From NCBI RefSeq assembly GCF_021032705.1, contig NZ_JAHVXI010000002.1:642490-706489 (forward strand): a stretch of DNA of 64,000 nucleotides, given 5' to 3'. Below are positions 17,568-28,139 of this stretch, one piece after another (within the stretch, counting starts at the first letter, position 1; every line of letters begins with the position of its first letter). The notes beneath the pieces are model-generated. The model worked only from the letters and a program-made list of their open reading frames with translations, was not told the origin of the DNA and did not search any database. This DNA is from Psychroserpens luteolus (GTDB lineage Bacteria > Bacteroidota > Bacteroidia > Flavobacteriales > Flavobacteriaceae). The translations under genes and the position numbers were made by a program.

Positions 17568-18383
17568 TTAACTTTTCGTATTAAATTGTTGTACCGCTGT
17601 TGTCATTTCTTCATTCATCTTATCTGCGTCTTTCAGTAATTCTGAATTTGGAAAAAACTTTTTAAAACTATCATAATAATTGATAGCTGTATTTAATCTT
17701 GCTTCTTTTTTAGCTTCAATACTATTGATTCCTAATTTGTATGCAGAATCCAATCTATAAAACATCGCTTGTTCTTTAAAAGATGTTCCTGGGAAATCTG
17801 CCAAGAAATTATCAAACGCTTTTATTGCCGCTTCATAATCTGAAGATTCAAAATAAGCAACTCTATTATATTGTTTTGCAATTTCAAAAGCTTTACGTTC
17901 TAATTTATAATCTAATTCTTTAATCAATTTATTCGCTTCTGGTAACAGTTCAGAATTAGGATATTTATTTACAAATAACTGAAGCTTTTCTAGAGCTTCT
18001 ACTGTCTCTTGCTGCTCTTTACTGTAAACAGGAGACACTTGGTAGTAACTCTTAGCAGCTAAAAATGCTATTTCTTCAACCTTTTCACTATTTGGATATG
18101 CATTTTCAAATCGACCTAATTGGTAACCAGCTTCTATGTAGCTTCTCATTTCATAAAATGATCTCGCATACATGTACATCAATTTTTCTGCTTGAGGCTT
18201 TCCTCTATAATTGGGTACTATTTGAGCAAAAATCCTATTGGCCTTAGACCATTTACCAGCATCAAACATTTGAGTACCAACCTCAAACTTAGTTTTTATA
18301 TCCTCAGACTTCAATGCCTTTTGATATTCACTACATGAACTAAATGCTAAAAGAATTGCTAATAAGTAAACTAATTTCTTCAT
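17568..18383 (-). CDS. bamD: Outer membrane assembly lipoprotein BamD
   Basis: BamD is an essential lipoprotein of the beta-barrel assembly machine in the outer membrane. I choose the ATG at 18383 (MKKLVYLLAILLAFSSC). It gives a proper lipoprotein signal with lipid-modified C17 and a -7 element 17 bases upstream; the longer frame to 18443 would put the promoter inside the gene. The resulting 271 residues contain tetratricopeptide-like helices throughout (DAGKWSKANRIFAQIVPNYRG, AYPNSEKVEEIAFLAAKSYY, DYEAAIKAFDNFLADFPGT). It is the first gene of the rpoZ-coaBC-porD-recN cluster. Confidence 0.92.
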   Translation of the reverse strand: MKKLVYLLAILLAFSSCSEYQKALKSEDIKTKFEVGTQMFDAGKWSKANRIFAQIVPNYRGKPQAEKLMYMYARSFYEMRSYIEAGYQLGRFENAYPNSEKVEEIAFLAAKSYYQVSPVYSKEQQETVEALEKLQLFVNKYPNSELLPEANKLIKELDYKLERKAFEIAKQYNRVAYFESSDYEAAIKAFDNFLADFPGTSFKEQAMFYRLDSAYKLGINSIEAKKEARLNTAINYYDSFKKFFPNSELLKDADKMNEEMTTAVQQFNTKS

Positions 18384-18400
18384 AAATAAAAAACAGGTTG

Positions 18401-18408
18401 CAAAAGTA
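18401..18408 (-). promoter_or_regulatory. -7 element of bamD
   Basis: TACTTTTG on the minus strand matches TAnnTTTG in full and is 17 bases before the chosen ATG at 18383. Its position supports the shorter BamD start. Confidence 0.55.
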
Positions 18409-18502
18409 CGTATTTCTAACGTATTATAAAAACTAAATTTCATGCTAAAATAACGGTTGAAATTAGGCTGCTATTATGTTTAAGTATTATTTAACTATTT
18501 AT

Positions 18503-19384
18503 CTAACTTTCTATTTTTTGAAGTTCTGTTTTAATCTTTTGTTTAAGCTCATTAGTTGCTTCAACTAATGGCAATCTAACAGTAGATTTTGATAAGCCTA
18601 AAGCCTCTAAAACTGCTTTTATACCAGCAGGATTATTTTCAGAAAAAATGAGTGATGTCATTTCCATCAGGCCAAAATGAATCTTGTAGGCTTCTTTGGC
18701 TCTTCCTTCCAATCCTAGATTTATCATTGTCGTAAATTGCTTAGGCAACGCTTGACCTAAAACCGATATTACACCAGCTCCTCCAGCCAACACAACACCA
18801 AGCACAAGATCATCATCTCCAGAGATGATTAAAAAATCTTCTGGTTTATCTCTTAATAATGTTAAGTACTGGTGTACATTATTTCCAGCTTCTTTTACCG
18901 CAATAATGTTTTTAAAATCTCTTGCTAAACGCAAGGTAGTTTCTGGAGTCATATTTGATGACGTACGACCAGGAACATTGTACAAAATAATATCAACTGG
19001 AGATACTTCAGAAATAGCTTTAAAGTGTTGATAGATTCCTTCTTGCTGCGGTTTGCTGTAATAAGGCGATACCGATAAAAGTGCATCTATAGCACTTAAA
19101 TCTGTTGTTTTAATTTCATCAATAACTTGCGCTGTATTATTTCCACCAATACCTAAAACCAAAGGCACTCGTCCATTATTGGCCTCAACAATCGTTTTAA
19201 TAATAGCCTGTTTTTCATGTTTAGTGATAGTCACACTTTCTCCCGTTGTACCACTAATTACTATATAGTTGGTACCATTTTCTATGTTAAAGTTTACCAA
19301 GTTTGTTAATGCATTGTGATCTACGGTAAGATCTGCATTAAAAGGTGTAATAATAGCTACACCTGTACCATGAAATTTAGTCAT
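18503..19384 (-). CDS. dapA: 4-hydroxy-tetrahydrodipicolinate synthase
   Basis: DapA condenses pyruvate with aspartate semialdehyde in lysine and diaminopimelate synthesis. The 293-residue TIM barrel has the GTTGES motif at 45-50, Y135 in YNVPGRTS, the Schiff-base lysine K164 in IAVKEAGNN and the GDD segment at about 193. Length is normal (E. coli 292). The start overlaps the end of the DUF6913 gene by one base, so the two are cotranscribed. The later pathway gene dapF is at 45.9-46.7 kb. Confidence 0.97.
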   Translation of the reverse strand: MTKFHGTGVAIITPFNADLTVDHNALTNLVNFNIENGTNYIVISGTTGESVTITKHEKQAIIKTIVEANNGRVPLVLGIGGNNTAQVIDEIKTTDLSAIDALLSVSPYYSKPQQEGIYQHFKAISEVSPVDIILYNVPGRTSSNMTPETTLRLARDFKNIIAVKEAGNNVHQYLTLLRDKPEDFLIISGDDDLVLGVVLAGGAGVISVLGQALPKQFTTMINLGLEGRAKEAYKIHFGLMEMTSLIFSENNPAGIKAVLEALGLSKSTVRLPLVEATNELKQKIKTELQKIES

Positions 19385-19902
19385 TATAATTTATTTAGAA
19401 CTGTTAAATATTTTTTCATTTCTGTTTTAAAAACTGAAAACTCTTTCGGTTTTATATCAATCATCAAATCGTAAAAACGCTGATCATCATTTGTTAAACC
19501 CACTTTAAAATTTGCTTTAGATAATGCTGTAATCATGTCAAGCTCTAAGTGATGCTCTTCATAATAGCAGATCAATACATCAAACTTTGTGTCTATAAAG
19601 GTTTGTAAGTCGATATTATTTATCTTTCCTTTCCAACCGAAATCTTTAGGGTTAAAATAAGTATCCCATAGCACATTAGAATCTTTAGGATCTTCGACAA
19701 AAGCGATAATTTTAGTTTTTGCCTCATGAATTCCCAAACCTTTAAAATACATTCTAAACGACTCAAAATCTGAATATTCACTCATATTCAGAATAACACC
19801 AACAGTATTCATTTTTGTGTTACTAACTGCAACACTCCTAGCACTTAACAATTTGTTGATGTATTTTTGGTTTGATTTTGTCTTAAATGCCTTTAAAATC
19901 AT
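19384..19902 (-). CDS. DUF6913 family protein of unknown function
   Basis: A 172-residue soluble protein without signal peptide or membrane segment. The N-terminus (LKAFKTKSNQKYINKLLS) is basic; the rest alternates helices and strands (VGVILNMSEYSD, KIIAFVEDPKDSNVLWDTYF, FDVLICYYEEHHLELD). I recognise it as the conserved Flavobacteriaceae family DUF6913, which is usually found directly in front of dapA as here. No catalytic motif is visible and I give no function. It is the first gene of the dapA operon. Confidence 0.7.
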   Translation of the reverse strand: MILKAFKTKSNQKYINKLLSARSVAVSNTKMNTVGVILNMSEYSDFESFRMYFKGLGIHEAKTKIIAFVEDPKDSNVLWDTYFNPKDFGWKGKINNIDLQTFIDTKFDVLICYYEEHHLELDMITALSKANFKVGLTNDDQRFYDLMIDIKPKEFSVFKTEMKKYLTVLNKL

Positions 19903-19920
19903 TTATATTTATGCTTTGTA

Positions 19921-19928
19921 CAAATGTA
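19921..19928 (-). promoter_or_regulatory. -7 element of the DUF6913-dapA operon
   Basis: TACATTTG on the minus strand, a full TAnnTTTG match, 18 bases before the ATG at 19902. Confidence 0.5.
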
Positions 19929-19974
19929 GTAAAAACACATCGTACGATATTCTAAACATTTCACAATAAATTCT

Positions 19975-20733
19975 ATGAATTATAAACATTTTATACTTCT
20001 CGTTTGCCTTGTTGCGTTTAGCTCGTGCAAAAAAGAGATGCATCTCAATAAAATTGAAGGAAAGCAAATTAATATTTCGGACAGTCTAGACATAGACCAA
20101 GCTGTTGAAGACTTTATCAAACCTTACAGAGACCATGTTAACGCTAATCTGGATAGTATTTTAGCCTACGCTGTTGATACCTATTCTAAAGGAGATGGTG
20201 ATTACAACACAGCCATTGGCAACATGATGGCAGATGCCGTTTATGAGCAATCCAATCCAATTTTTAAAAGCAGAACTGGAGAGGATATTGATTTTGTACT
20301 ACTGAATCATGGAGGTATACGTGCTATTATTTCTAAAGGAAATGTAACTACAAGAACCGCTTACGAAGTGATGCCATTTGACAACTCGACTGTCGTGGTT
20401 AAATTAAAAGGCGCACAAGTTAAAGAACTTATTGATTATCTCGTCAAAGCTAAACGAGCACATCCTATTTCAAAATTGAATATTGTTTTGGATGTCGATG
20501 GTAATTTTAAATCTGCTGGCATTAATGGACAAAACATAGATTTTAATAAAACCTATAATGTTGCCACCAACGATTATTTATATAACGGAGGAGACCGCAT
20601 GGATTTCTTTAAAACTAATGATAGTCTTTATGTTTTGGATTATAAAATTAGAAATGTACTTATCGACTACTTTACTAAGATAGATACACTTAACCCAGTT
20701 ACAGATAACCGATTTATTCAGCTAAAAAACTAA
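19975..20733 (+). CDS. 5'-nucleotidase C-terminal domain lipoprotein
   Basis: A 252-residue lipoprotein (lipobox FSSC, C18) that consists of the substrate-binding C-terminal domain of UshA-type 5'-nucleotidases: GDYNTAIGNMMADA, FVLLNHGGIRA with the conserved NHGGIR, AYEVMPFDN and TNDYLYNGGD. The catalytic metallophosphoesterase domain is missing and is supplied by the next gene, which starts in the stop codon (TAATG). In UshA the two domains are one chain in the order catalytic then binding; here they are separate and reversed. Likely role: periplasmic nucleotide scavenging. Confidence 0.9.
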   Translation: MNYKHFILLVCLVAFSSCKKEMHLNKIEGKQINISDSLDIDQAVEDFIKPYRDHVNANLDSILAYAVDTYSKGDGDYNTAIGNMMADAVYEQSNPIFKSRTGEDIDFVLLNHGGIRAIISKGNVTTRTAYEVMPFDNSTVVVKLKGAQVKELIDYLVKAKRAHPISKLNIVLDVDGNFKSAGINGQNIDFNKTYNVATNDYLYNGGDRMDFFKTNDSLYVLDYKIRNVLIDYFTKIDTLNPVTDNRFIQLKN

Positions 20734-21650
20734 TGACCATGAAAAGAAGAGAGTTTATACAACAAACAGCAGCTGCATCGGCTTTAATTGGTCTTGGTGG
20801 AATGGGTTTAACATCATTCGCTCCTGCAACAAAAAAGATCACCATATTACATACTAATGATGTTCACAGTCATATTGATGCTTTTGGGCCAGATGATGGG
20901 CGAAATCCAAACCAAGGTGGTGTGGCCAGACGCGCAAGCTTAATAGCCGCAATAAGAAAAGAAAATCCAAATACATTATTATTAGATGCTGGTGATATTT
21001 TTCAAGGCACACCTTATTTTAATTATTATGGTGGCGAACTTGAGTTTAAACTTATGAGTATGCTTAAATATGATGTAGCTACCATAGGGAACCATGATTT
21101 TGACAATGGTATTGATGGTCTTTATGCGCAATTACCACATGCCAAATTTGATTTTGTTTCTGCTAATTATGACTTTACCAATACGATTATGGATACTCAT
21201 GTTAAGCCATATCGCATCATTGTAAAAGATGGTATTAAAATTGGAGTTTTTGGACTAGGGATTGAATTGAACGGACTTGTAGACAAAAAAATGTATAAAG
21301 AAACTAAGTATTTAGACCCGACGGAAGCCGCTCAAGAAATGACAAGAATATTGAAACAAGACGAACAATGTGATCTCATCATCTGTCTATCTCATTTAGG
21401 GTATAATTACCGTAATCGTCCAGAAAAAATTAGTGATCTTAAATTAGCGGAAGCCACAAAAGATATTGATTTAATCATTGGAGGTCATACACATACCTTT
21501 CTAAAAAAGCCTACCGTTGTTAAAAATTCTATAGGTGAAAACCTTTTGGTAAACCAAGTTGGCTGTTATGGTATTAATTTAGGACGAATAGATTTTTACT
21601 TTGATGCCGATAAGAATAAAGCGGCGAATGGCAAGTCTATAATTGTCTAA
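20733..21650 (+). CDS. Exported metallophosphoesterase (5'-nucleotidase catalytic domain)
   Basis: A 305-residue periplasmic phosphoesterase. The N-terminus MKRREFIQQTAAASALIGLG is a twin-arginine-type signal; the start may be the first ATG (20733) or the second (20739). The dinuclear metal site is complete: LHTNDVHSH (D and H), LLDAGDIFQG, TIGNHDFDNG, SHLGYNYR and IIGGHTHTF. It is the N-terminal half of UshA-like 5'-nucleotidases and is translationally coupled to the gene for the C-terminal half. The two products probably work together on extracellular nucleotides. Export by Tat implies folding with metal in the cytoplasm. Confidence 0.92.
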   Translation: MTMKRREFIQQTAAASALIGLGGMGLTSFAPATKKITILHTNDVHSHIDAFGPDDGRNPNQGGVARRASLIAAIRKENPNTLLLDAGDIFQGTPYFNYYGGELEFKLMSMLKYDVATIGNHDFDNGIDGLYAQLPHAKFDFVSANYDFTNTIMDTHVKPYRIIVKDGIKIGVFGLGIELNGLVDKKMYKETKYLDPTEAAQEMTRILKQDEQCDLIICLSHLGYNYRNRPEKISDLKLAEATKDIDLIIGGHTHTFLKKPTVVKNSIGENLLVNQVGCYGINLGRIDFYFDADKNKAANGKSIIV

Positions 21651-22427
21651 CTATAGATTAACTTGTATTTCACGTAAGGACTCTGTGGTTGGGATGAAGT
21701 ACTCAGAAAAATTAATTCGTTTATCACTATTCCTATTCATATGATGGTCAAATACATATTTATATAAAAGAAACAATCCTGCAGTATGGAGTACTTTTTC
21801 AAACACCTCAAAAATCCAAAAGTACACATACAAATTACAGATATAGTTTAATACATCTGAAAACACAAAACAAAAGACCATTAATAAAAATGTAATTGAC
21901 TGTGCCGTTTCTCTACTTAAATAAACCGCAAAAGCAAAATAAGTCATAGCTATAAGTGTAATTCCGTGGCATACATACAAAACCAAATTCACAGTATCGA
22001 CAAAATTTTCTTTAGCTACACCATATAAAGTATACAAGAAATAAGAGTTGAGCATTAATACAAGTACTAAATAAACACTTACCAAGCCTTCAAACTTAAC
22101 GCGCTTCAACTTCCCTAAAAGCACAAAAATGAGTAATAGATAAGCTCCAATGTACATTGATTTAGACAATTTGGAAGACAGTGCCCCAAAATCAAACACA
22201 GATAACGCGTCACCAATAAAAAATACTAAAAACAGCGTTAAAAACACATTAGCCATCTTGTTAAGCTGACAAAAATAAAATGTAAGTAAAACGGTAACTG
22301 TTATTAACTTAGCTATTTTTGTTACAATGATATAGTCAAAATAGGTCGCAATAGACGTAGCTAATAGCAACACAAACAAGACTATAACTAAAGCCATATT
22401 TGGCCTTATTTTTTGCTTTTTTTGCAT
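21651..22427 (-). CDS. Multi-spanning membrane protein, distant YhhN/lysoplasmalogenase-like
   Basis: A 258-residue protein with about eight hydrophobic helices, spread from residue 12 to about 225. The third helix ends FFIGDALSVF and the seventh contains FVFSDVLNYI. This spacing of a GD and an SD motif resembles the YhhN/TMEM86 family (lysoplasmalogenase), but similarity is too weak for a firm call. A second protein of similar layout lies at 22953-23696, and both genes share an upstream sequence block. The stop codon directly abuts that of the convergent phosphoesterase gene. Function unknown. Confidence 0.6.
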   Translation of the reverse strand: MQKKQKIRPNMALVIVLFVLLLATSIATYFDYIIVTKIAKLITVTVLLTFYFCQLNKMANVFLTLFLVFFIGDALSVFDFGALSSKLSKSMYIGAYLLLIFVLLGKLKRVKFEGLVSVYLVLVLMLNSYFLYTLYGVAKENFVDTVNLVLYVCHGITLIAMTYFAFAVYLSRETAQSITFLLMVFCFVFSDVLNYICNLYVYFWIFEVFEKVLHTAGLFLLYKYVFDHHMNRNSDKRINFSEYFIPTTESLREIQVNL

Positions 22428-22450
22428 GGTAGATTTTTAATTGGGTAAGG

Positions 22451-22503
22451 CAAATATAATAAAAATTATGTATTTCAACGTAAAAAATGCACGTTTTATC
22501 GAT
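22451..22503 (-). promoter_or_regulatory. Promoter and shared upstream block of the first YhhN-like gene
   Basis: On the minus strand TATATTTG (22451-22458) is preceded by a 17-base spacer and TTG (22476-22478). Directly upstream lies a block (22477-22503) reading ATCGAT, AAAACG, TGCATTTTTT, ACGTT. The same block in the same position occurs before the gene at 23696, so a common regulator is likely. Confidence 0.6.
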
Positions 22504-22574
22504 TTTTTATCAAATTTTAGAAATCTGTGTAGGGTTTATTTTTCTAATCGTCTAATACACAATACAATTATATT

Positions 22575-22964
22575 ATGAAAAAACATTTTCCACTCATTTT
22601 AAGAATTATCGTCGCTGTAATTTTAATCCAAACGTTACGATTTAAATTTACAGGACATGAAGACAGTATTTATATTTTCACGAAAGTTGGATTAGAACCT
22701 GTTGGAAGAATAGGAATTGGAATTACCGAGTTAATTGCTGGGATTTTATTATTGTTCAAAAAAACGGCTTGGGCAGGTGCTACTTTAACCTTAGGTGTTA
22801 TTGGTGGTGCCGTATTGATGCACTTAACTCAACTAGGTATTGAAATAAAAGGTGATGGAGGTATGTTATTTTACACCGCTGTTACAACGTTTATCTTGTC
22901 ATTTATTATTCTTTATATCTATAGAAAAGATATTCCAATAGTTGGAAAGAAGTTAAGCTTTTAA
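22575..22964 (+). CDS. DoxX-like membrane protein
   Basis: A 129-residue inner-membrane protein with four helices (about 7-22, 48-62, 70-87, 98-118), the layout of DoxX/MauE-like small membrane proteins. The stretch GRIGIGITELIAGILLLF is typical of the second helix. The family has no settled function. The gene is divergent from one YhhN-like gene and its last 12 bases overlap the end of the other, so the three form a compact unit of membrane proteins. Confidence 0.7.
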   Translation: MKKHFPLILRIIVAVILIQTLRFKFTGHEDSIYIFTKVGLEPVGRIGIGITELIAGILLLFKKTAWAGATLTLGVIGGAVLMHLTQLGIEIKGDGGMLFYTAVTTFILSFIILYIYRKDIPIVGKKLSF

Positions 22965-23696
22965 TTCTTGGTGCTGTTCATAGACAGCATTGTACTCTTG
23001 GACTAACCTTGATTGAAGGTAAAAGAATACAAATGCACCTACTAAAAAGAATGAATAGATAACACTTAAAGTATTATCGAAATCTGAAATATAGTAATAA
23101 GCTATTTGAATGACTTCAGAAAACACTATACATATAGAACCTATGAGTAGATTCATAGATTTTTTGCTATCATTATACATATAGTTAACCAATGCTAAGC
23201 AGACTAAAAACATGATAATAGAGTTATACACCATTTCTACAGTATAACCATAGTCAATCCCTATTCCCTCTTTAGATAGATCAGTAATCATGTAAACAAC
23301 AAAAATACCTAAAGCGAAGAGAAGCAACGTCTGCATTGAAAACCTCAAAATCGCTTTTCTGAAGTTCATAATAGACAAAATTCTAGCTATTAAAAACAAA
23401 TACGCCGAAATGTAAAGTCCGTTTCCAATAAGATAATGAATGTCATAAGTCGCATTTTCTGGAGGAAAGAGATTGTAAGTAAAATAATTATGAATTTCGG
23501 CAGCGGCATAAGTCACTAAAAACAGTATAAATAAAATATGCTTTTGTTTTACATTGACGAAATACAAAATAATCAATACCGTCATAGCCAAAGCTTTGAC
23601 ACCAAAAGCATCAAACTCTTTTCCTAAAGACTGTAGTCCTAGAAATAGTATACTCAACAGTATGAGTATAATCCCTAAAATTTTACTTAAGTACAT
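22953..23696 (-). CDS. Multi-spanning membrane protein, relative of the 21.7-kb gene
   Basis: A 247-residue protein with about eight hydrophobic helices. Residues TYAAAEIHNYF and CIVFSEVIQIAYYY occupy the places of the GD and SD motifs of the 21651-22427 protein, with Glu instead of Asp. Overall layout, length and C-terminal charged tail are alike, so I take the two as paralogues of a YhhN-like fold. The promoter region carries the same upstream block. The 3' end overlaps the DoxX-like gene by 12 bases in convergent orientation. Function unknown. Confidence 0.55.
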   Translation of the reverse strand: MYLSKILGIILILLSILFLGLQSLGKEFDAFGVKALAMTVLIILYFVNVKQKHILFILFLVTYAAAEIHNYFTYNLFPPENATYDIHYLIGNGLYISAYLFLIARILSIMNFRKAILRFSMQTLLLFALGIFVVYMITDLSKEGIGIDYGYTVEMVYNSIIMFLVCLALVNYMYNDSKKSMNLLIGSICIVFSEVIQIAYYYISDFDNTLSVIYSFFLVGAFVFFYLQSRLVQEYNAVYEQHQELKA

Positions 23697-23718
23697 AATT
23701 TATTCCTTAATAGCAAAG

Positions 23719-23769
23719 CAAATATATATAAAAAATACATATAAACGTTAAAAAATGCATTTAATCGAT
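23719..23769 (-). promoter_or_regulatory. Promoter and shared upstream block of the second YhhN-like gene
   Basis: On the minus strand TATATTTG lies at 23719-23726 and the block ATCGATTAAATGCATTTTTT-AACGTT at 23744-23769, aligned with the one at 22477-22503 at the same distance from the -7 element. The -33 position reads TTT instead of TTG, so activation may be needed. Confidence 0.55.
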
Positions 23770-23793
23770 AAAAAATAACTTTTTGTAGGATTT

Positions 23794-25815
<2,022 letters not shown>

Positions 25816-25849
25816 TTACCTTATATTTAAAGCACACTAATATACTAAA

Positions 25850-28138
25850 ATGTCATTCAAAAAAATTGTAGCACTCAGTGTTTTTATCAGCTTTTTATTC
25901 AATTGTAAATCCGAAGAGTATCGTGCTGAAATTCCGCAAATTATCCCTATTCCTTCAACCCAAACCATTAATAAAGGCTATTTTGTTTTAGATGATAATG
26001 TTGGCATCTCTTATGATGATACCTTTAAAATATCGGGTGATTTTCTCAGACATTTTATAGAAAACGGTAGCGAAATCAAACTTAAGAACAACAATGACAT
26101 TCAATTTATAAAGGACGAAACTATAAACAACAAGGAAGGTTATACACTAGATATTCAACCCTATCAAATAAGTATTAGAACAAACACCGATCAAGGCGCA
26201 TTCTATGCAGTCCAAACCTTAAGACAATTGTTACCTAAAGAGTTTGAAAATAATTCAACGTCTGAAGAAAAAATTTCTATTCAATGCATGACTATTACTG
26301 ATGAGCCTCAGTTTAAATATCGAGGCATGCATTTAGATGTTGGACGACATATGTTTTCTGTAGATTTTATCAAAAAGTACATAGATGCCTTAGCTATGTT
26401 AAAGATGAATACGTTTCATTGGCACTTAACCGAAGATCAAGGTTGGCGAATAGAGATTAAAAAATATCCAAAACTTCAAGAGCTTGCTGCTTTTAGAAAT
26501 GAAACACTCATTGGTCATTATAGTGACCAACCACATCAATTTGACGGAAAGCGCTATGGTGGCTTCTATACTCAAGAAGAGGTTAAAGATATAGTTACCT
26601 ATGCACAAAGTCGTCATGTGACTGTTATTCCAGAAATTGAATTACCAGGTCATGCTCAAGCAGCTATTTCTGCATATCCTGATTTAGGTTGCACTGGTGA
26701 ACAAGTAGATGTTGCTACAAAATGGGGTGTTTTTGAACATATTTATTGTTCTAAAGATGAAACCTTTAATTTTCTGGAAGACGTGCTAGATGAAGTTATT
26801 ACTCTTTTCCCAAGTGAGTATATTCATATTGGTGGTGACGAAGCACCTAAAACCAAATGGAAAACGTGTAAGCAATGTCAAAACCGCATCAAATCTGAAG
26901 GTTTAAAAGATGAGCACGAGCTTCAAAATTATTTTATTACGCGCATTGAAACTTACCTGAACGCTAAAGGCAAACAAATTATAGGTTGGGACGAAATCTT
27001 AGAAGGAGGATTAGCTCCCAATGCCACAGTCATGTCATGGCGAGGTACTAAAGGTGCTGTGGAAGCAGCCAAACAGAAACACAATGTCGTCATGACACCT
27101 ACATCGCATTGTTATTTTGATTATTACCAATCAACTAATGCCGATGAACCTACTGCTATTGGTGGATTTCTACCTCTTGAAAAGGTCTATAGTTTCAATC
27201 CTATTCCCGAGGAATTAACAGAAGACGAAGTACAATACGTATTAGGTGCTCAGGGCAACATTTGGACAGAATACATGCCAACTCAAGAGCACGTAGAATA
27301 TATGGCATTCCCAAGAATGTTGGCCATGAGCGAAGTCGTTTGGTCAAAAAGCGACAATAAAGACTACACAAATTTTACTCAGCGTGTTGAACATTTTAAT
27401 AAACGACTAGACGCATTAAGCATTAACTACGCTAACCATCTCTATGAGATTTCTGGAGAACTCGTTTCAAAAAACAATACCACATCTTATCAACTCTCAA
27501 CAACAATACAAGACAAACATATTAGATTCACATTAGATGGTTCTGAACCCAATTTAGCTTCAGAACTATATACACAAGCTATTCCTATAAATACAAGCCA
27601 AACCATTAAGGCTGCCGTGTTTAATTCTGAAAAACGATTAGGAGCAGTGTTTTCTGAAACCATCAACTATCACAAAGGCGTTGGTAAAACAATCACCATT
27701 AACAAAACACCACATAAGTCTTACTCCGGAAGTGGACCTCAAGGATTAATTAATGGCATCTCAGGAAGCGACTCGCGTTATGGCGACAAAGAATGGTTAG
27801 GCTTTTGGGGAGAAGATATTGAGATCACTATTGATTTAGGAGAAAAAATTGATGTTTATACTATAGATATGCGTTTTTATAATGGTGAAGGTCAATGGAT
27901 TTATGCTCCAAAATACGTTAATGTTATTTATGACGATTTAGAGGAACGAAAAATTATTTTGAATAAGAGGAACGAATTACAACATGATGTAAAAATTAAT
28001 AATCAAAATAAACAACGTAAAAGCGTTTTAACCAGGTATATCAAAATTAAAGTTCCAAATTACGGAACCATTCCAGACGGTAAACAAGGTGCTGGCAATA
28101 AAGCGTGGACTTTTATAGACGAAATAATAATCAACTAG
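25850..28138 (+). CDS. Family GH20 beta-N-acetylhexosaminidase lipoprotein
   Basis: A 762-residue lipoprotein (lipobox LFNC, C19). Domains in order: GH20b N-terminal domain (about 30-145), the GH20 TIM barrel (about 150-490) with RGMHLDVGRH, HWHLTEDQGW and the catalytic pair D330-E331 in HIGGDEAP, a chitobiase C-terminal-like beta domain (about 525-600, LDGSEPN) and an F5/8/CBM32-like domain at the end. It removes terminal beta-linked GlcNAc or GalNAc from glycans outside the inner membrane. It is followed after one base by cutC and then a beta-mannosidase. The combination fits breakdown of the N-glycan core. Confidence 0.93.
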   Translation: MSFKKIVALSVFISFLFNCKSEEYRAEIPQIIPIPSTQTINKGYFVLDDNVGISYDDTFKISGDFLRHFIENGSEIKLKNNNDIQFIKDETINNKEGYTLDIQPYQISIRTNTDQGAFYAVQTLRQLLPKEFENNSTSEEKISIQCMTITDEPQFKYRGMHLDVGRHMFSVDFIKKYIDALAMLKMNTFHWHLTEDQGWRIEIKKYPKLQELAAFRNETLIGHYSDQPHQFDGKRYGGFYTQEEVKDIVTYAQSRHVTVIPEIELPGHAQAAISAYPDLGCTGEQVDVATKWGVFEHIYCSKDETFNFLEDVLDEVITLFPSEYIHIGGDEAPKTKWKTCKQCQNRIKSEGLKDEHELQNYFITRIETYLNAKGKQIIGWDEILEGGLAPNATVMSWRGTKGAVEAAKQKHNVVMTPTSHCYFDYYQSTNADEPTAIGGFLPLEKVYSFNPIPEELTEDEVQYVLGAQGNIWTEYMPTQEHVEYMAFPRMLAMSEVVWSKSDNKDYTNFTQRVEHFNKRLDALSINYANHLYEISGELVSKNNTTSYQLSTTIQDKHIRFTLDGSEPNLASELYTQAIPINTSQTIKAAVFNSEKRLGAVFSETINYHKGVGKTITINKTPHKSYSGSGPQGLINGISGSDSRYGDKEWLGFWGEDIEITIDLGEKIDVYTIDMRFYNGEGQWIYAPKYVNVIYDDLEERKIILNKRNELQHDVKINNQNKQRKSVLTRYIKIKVPNYGTIPDGKQGAGNKAWTFIDEIIIN

Positions 28139-28139
28139 T

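Noticed and set aside
17568..18443. Longer BamD starting at 18443
   Set aside because: The extension hides the lipoprotein signal and contains the -7 element.
23744..23751. ACGTTAAA in front of the second YhhN-like gene as a site of the GTTAAA regulon
   Set aside because: Single copy, and it is part of a different block shared with the gene at 22427.
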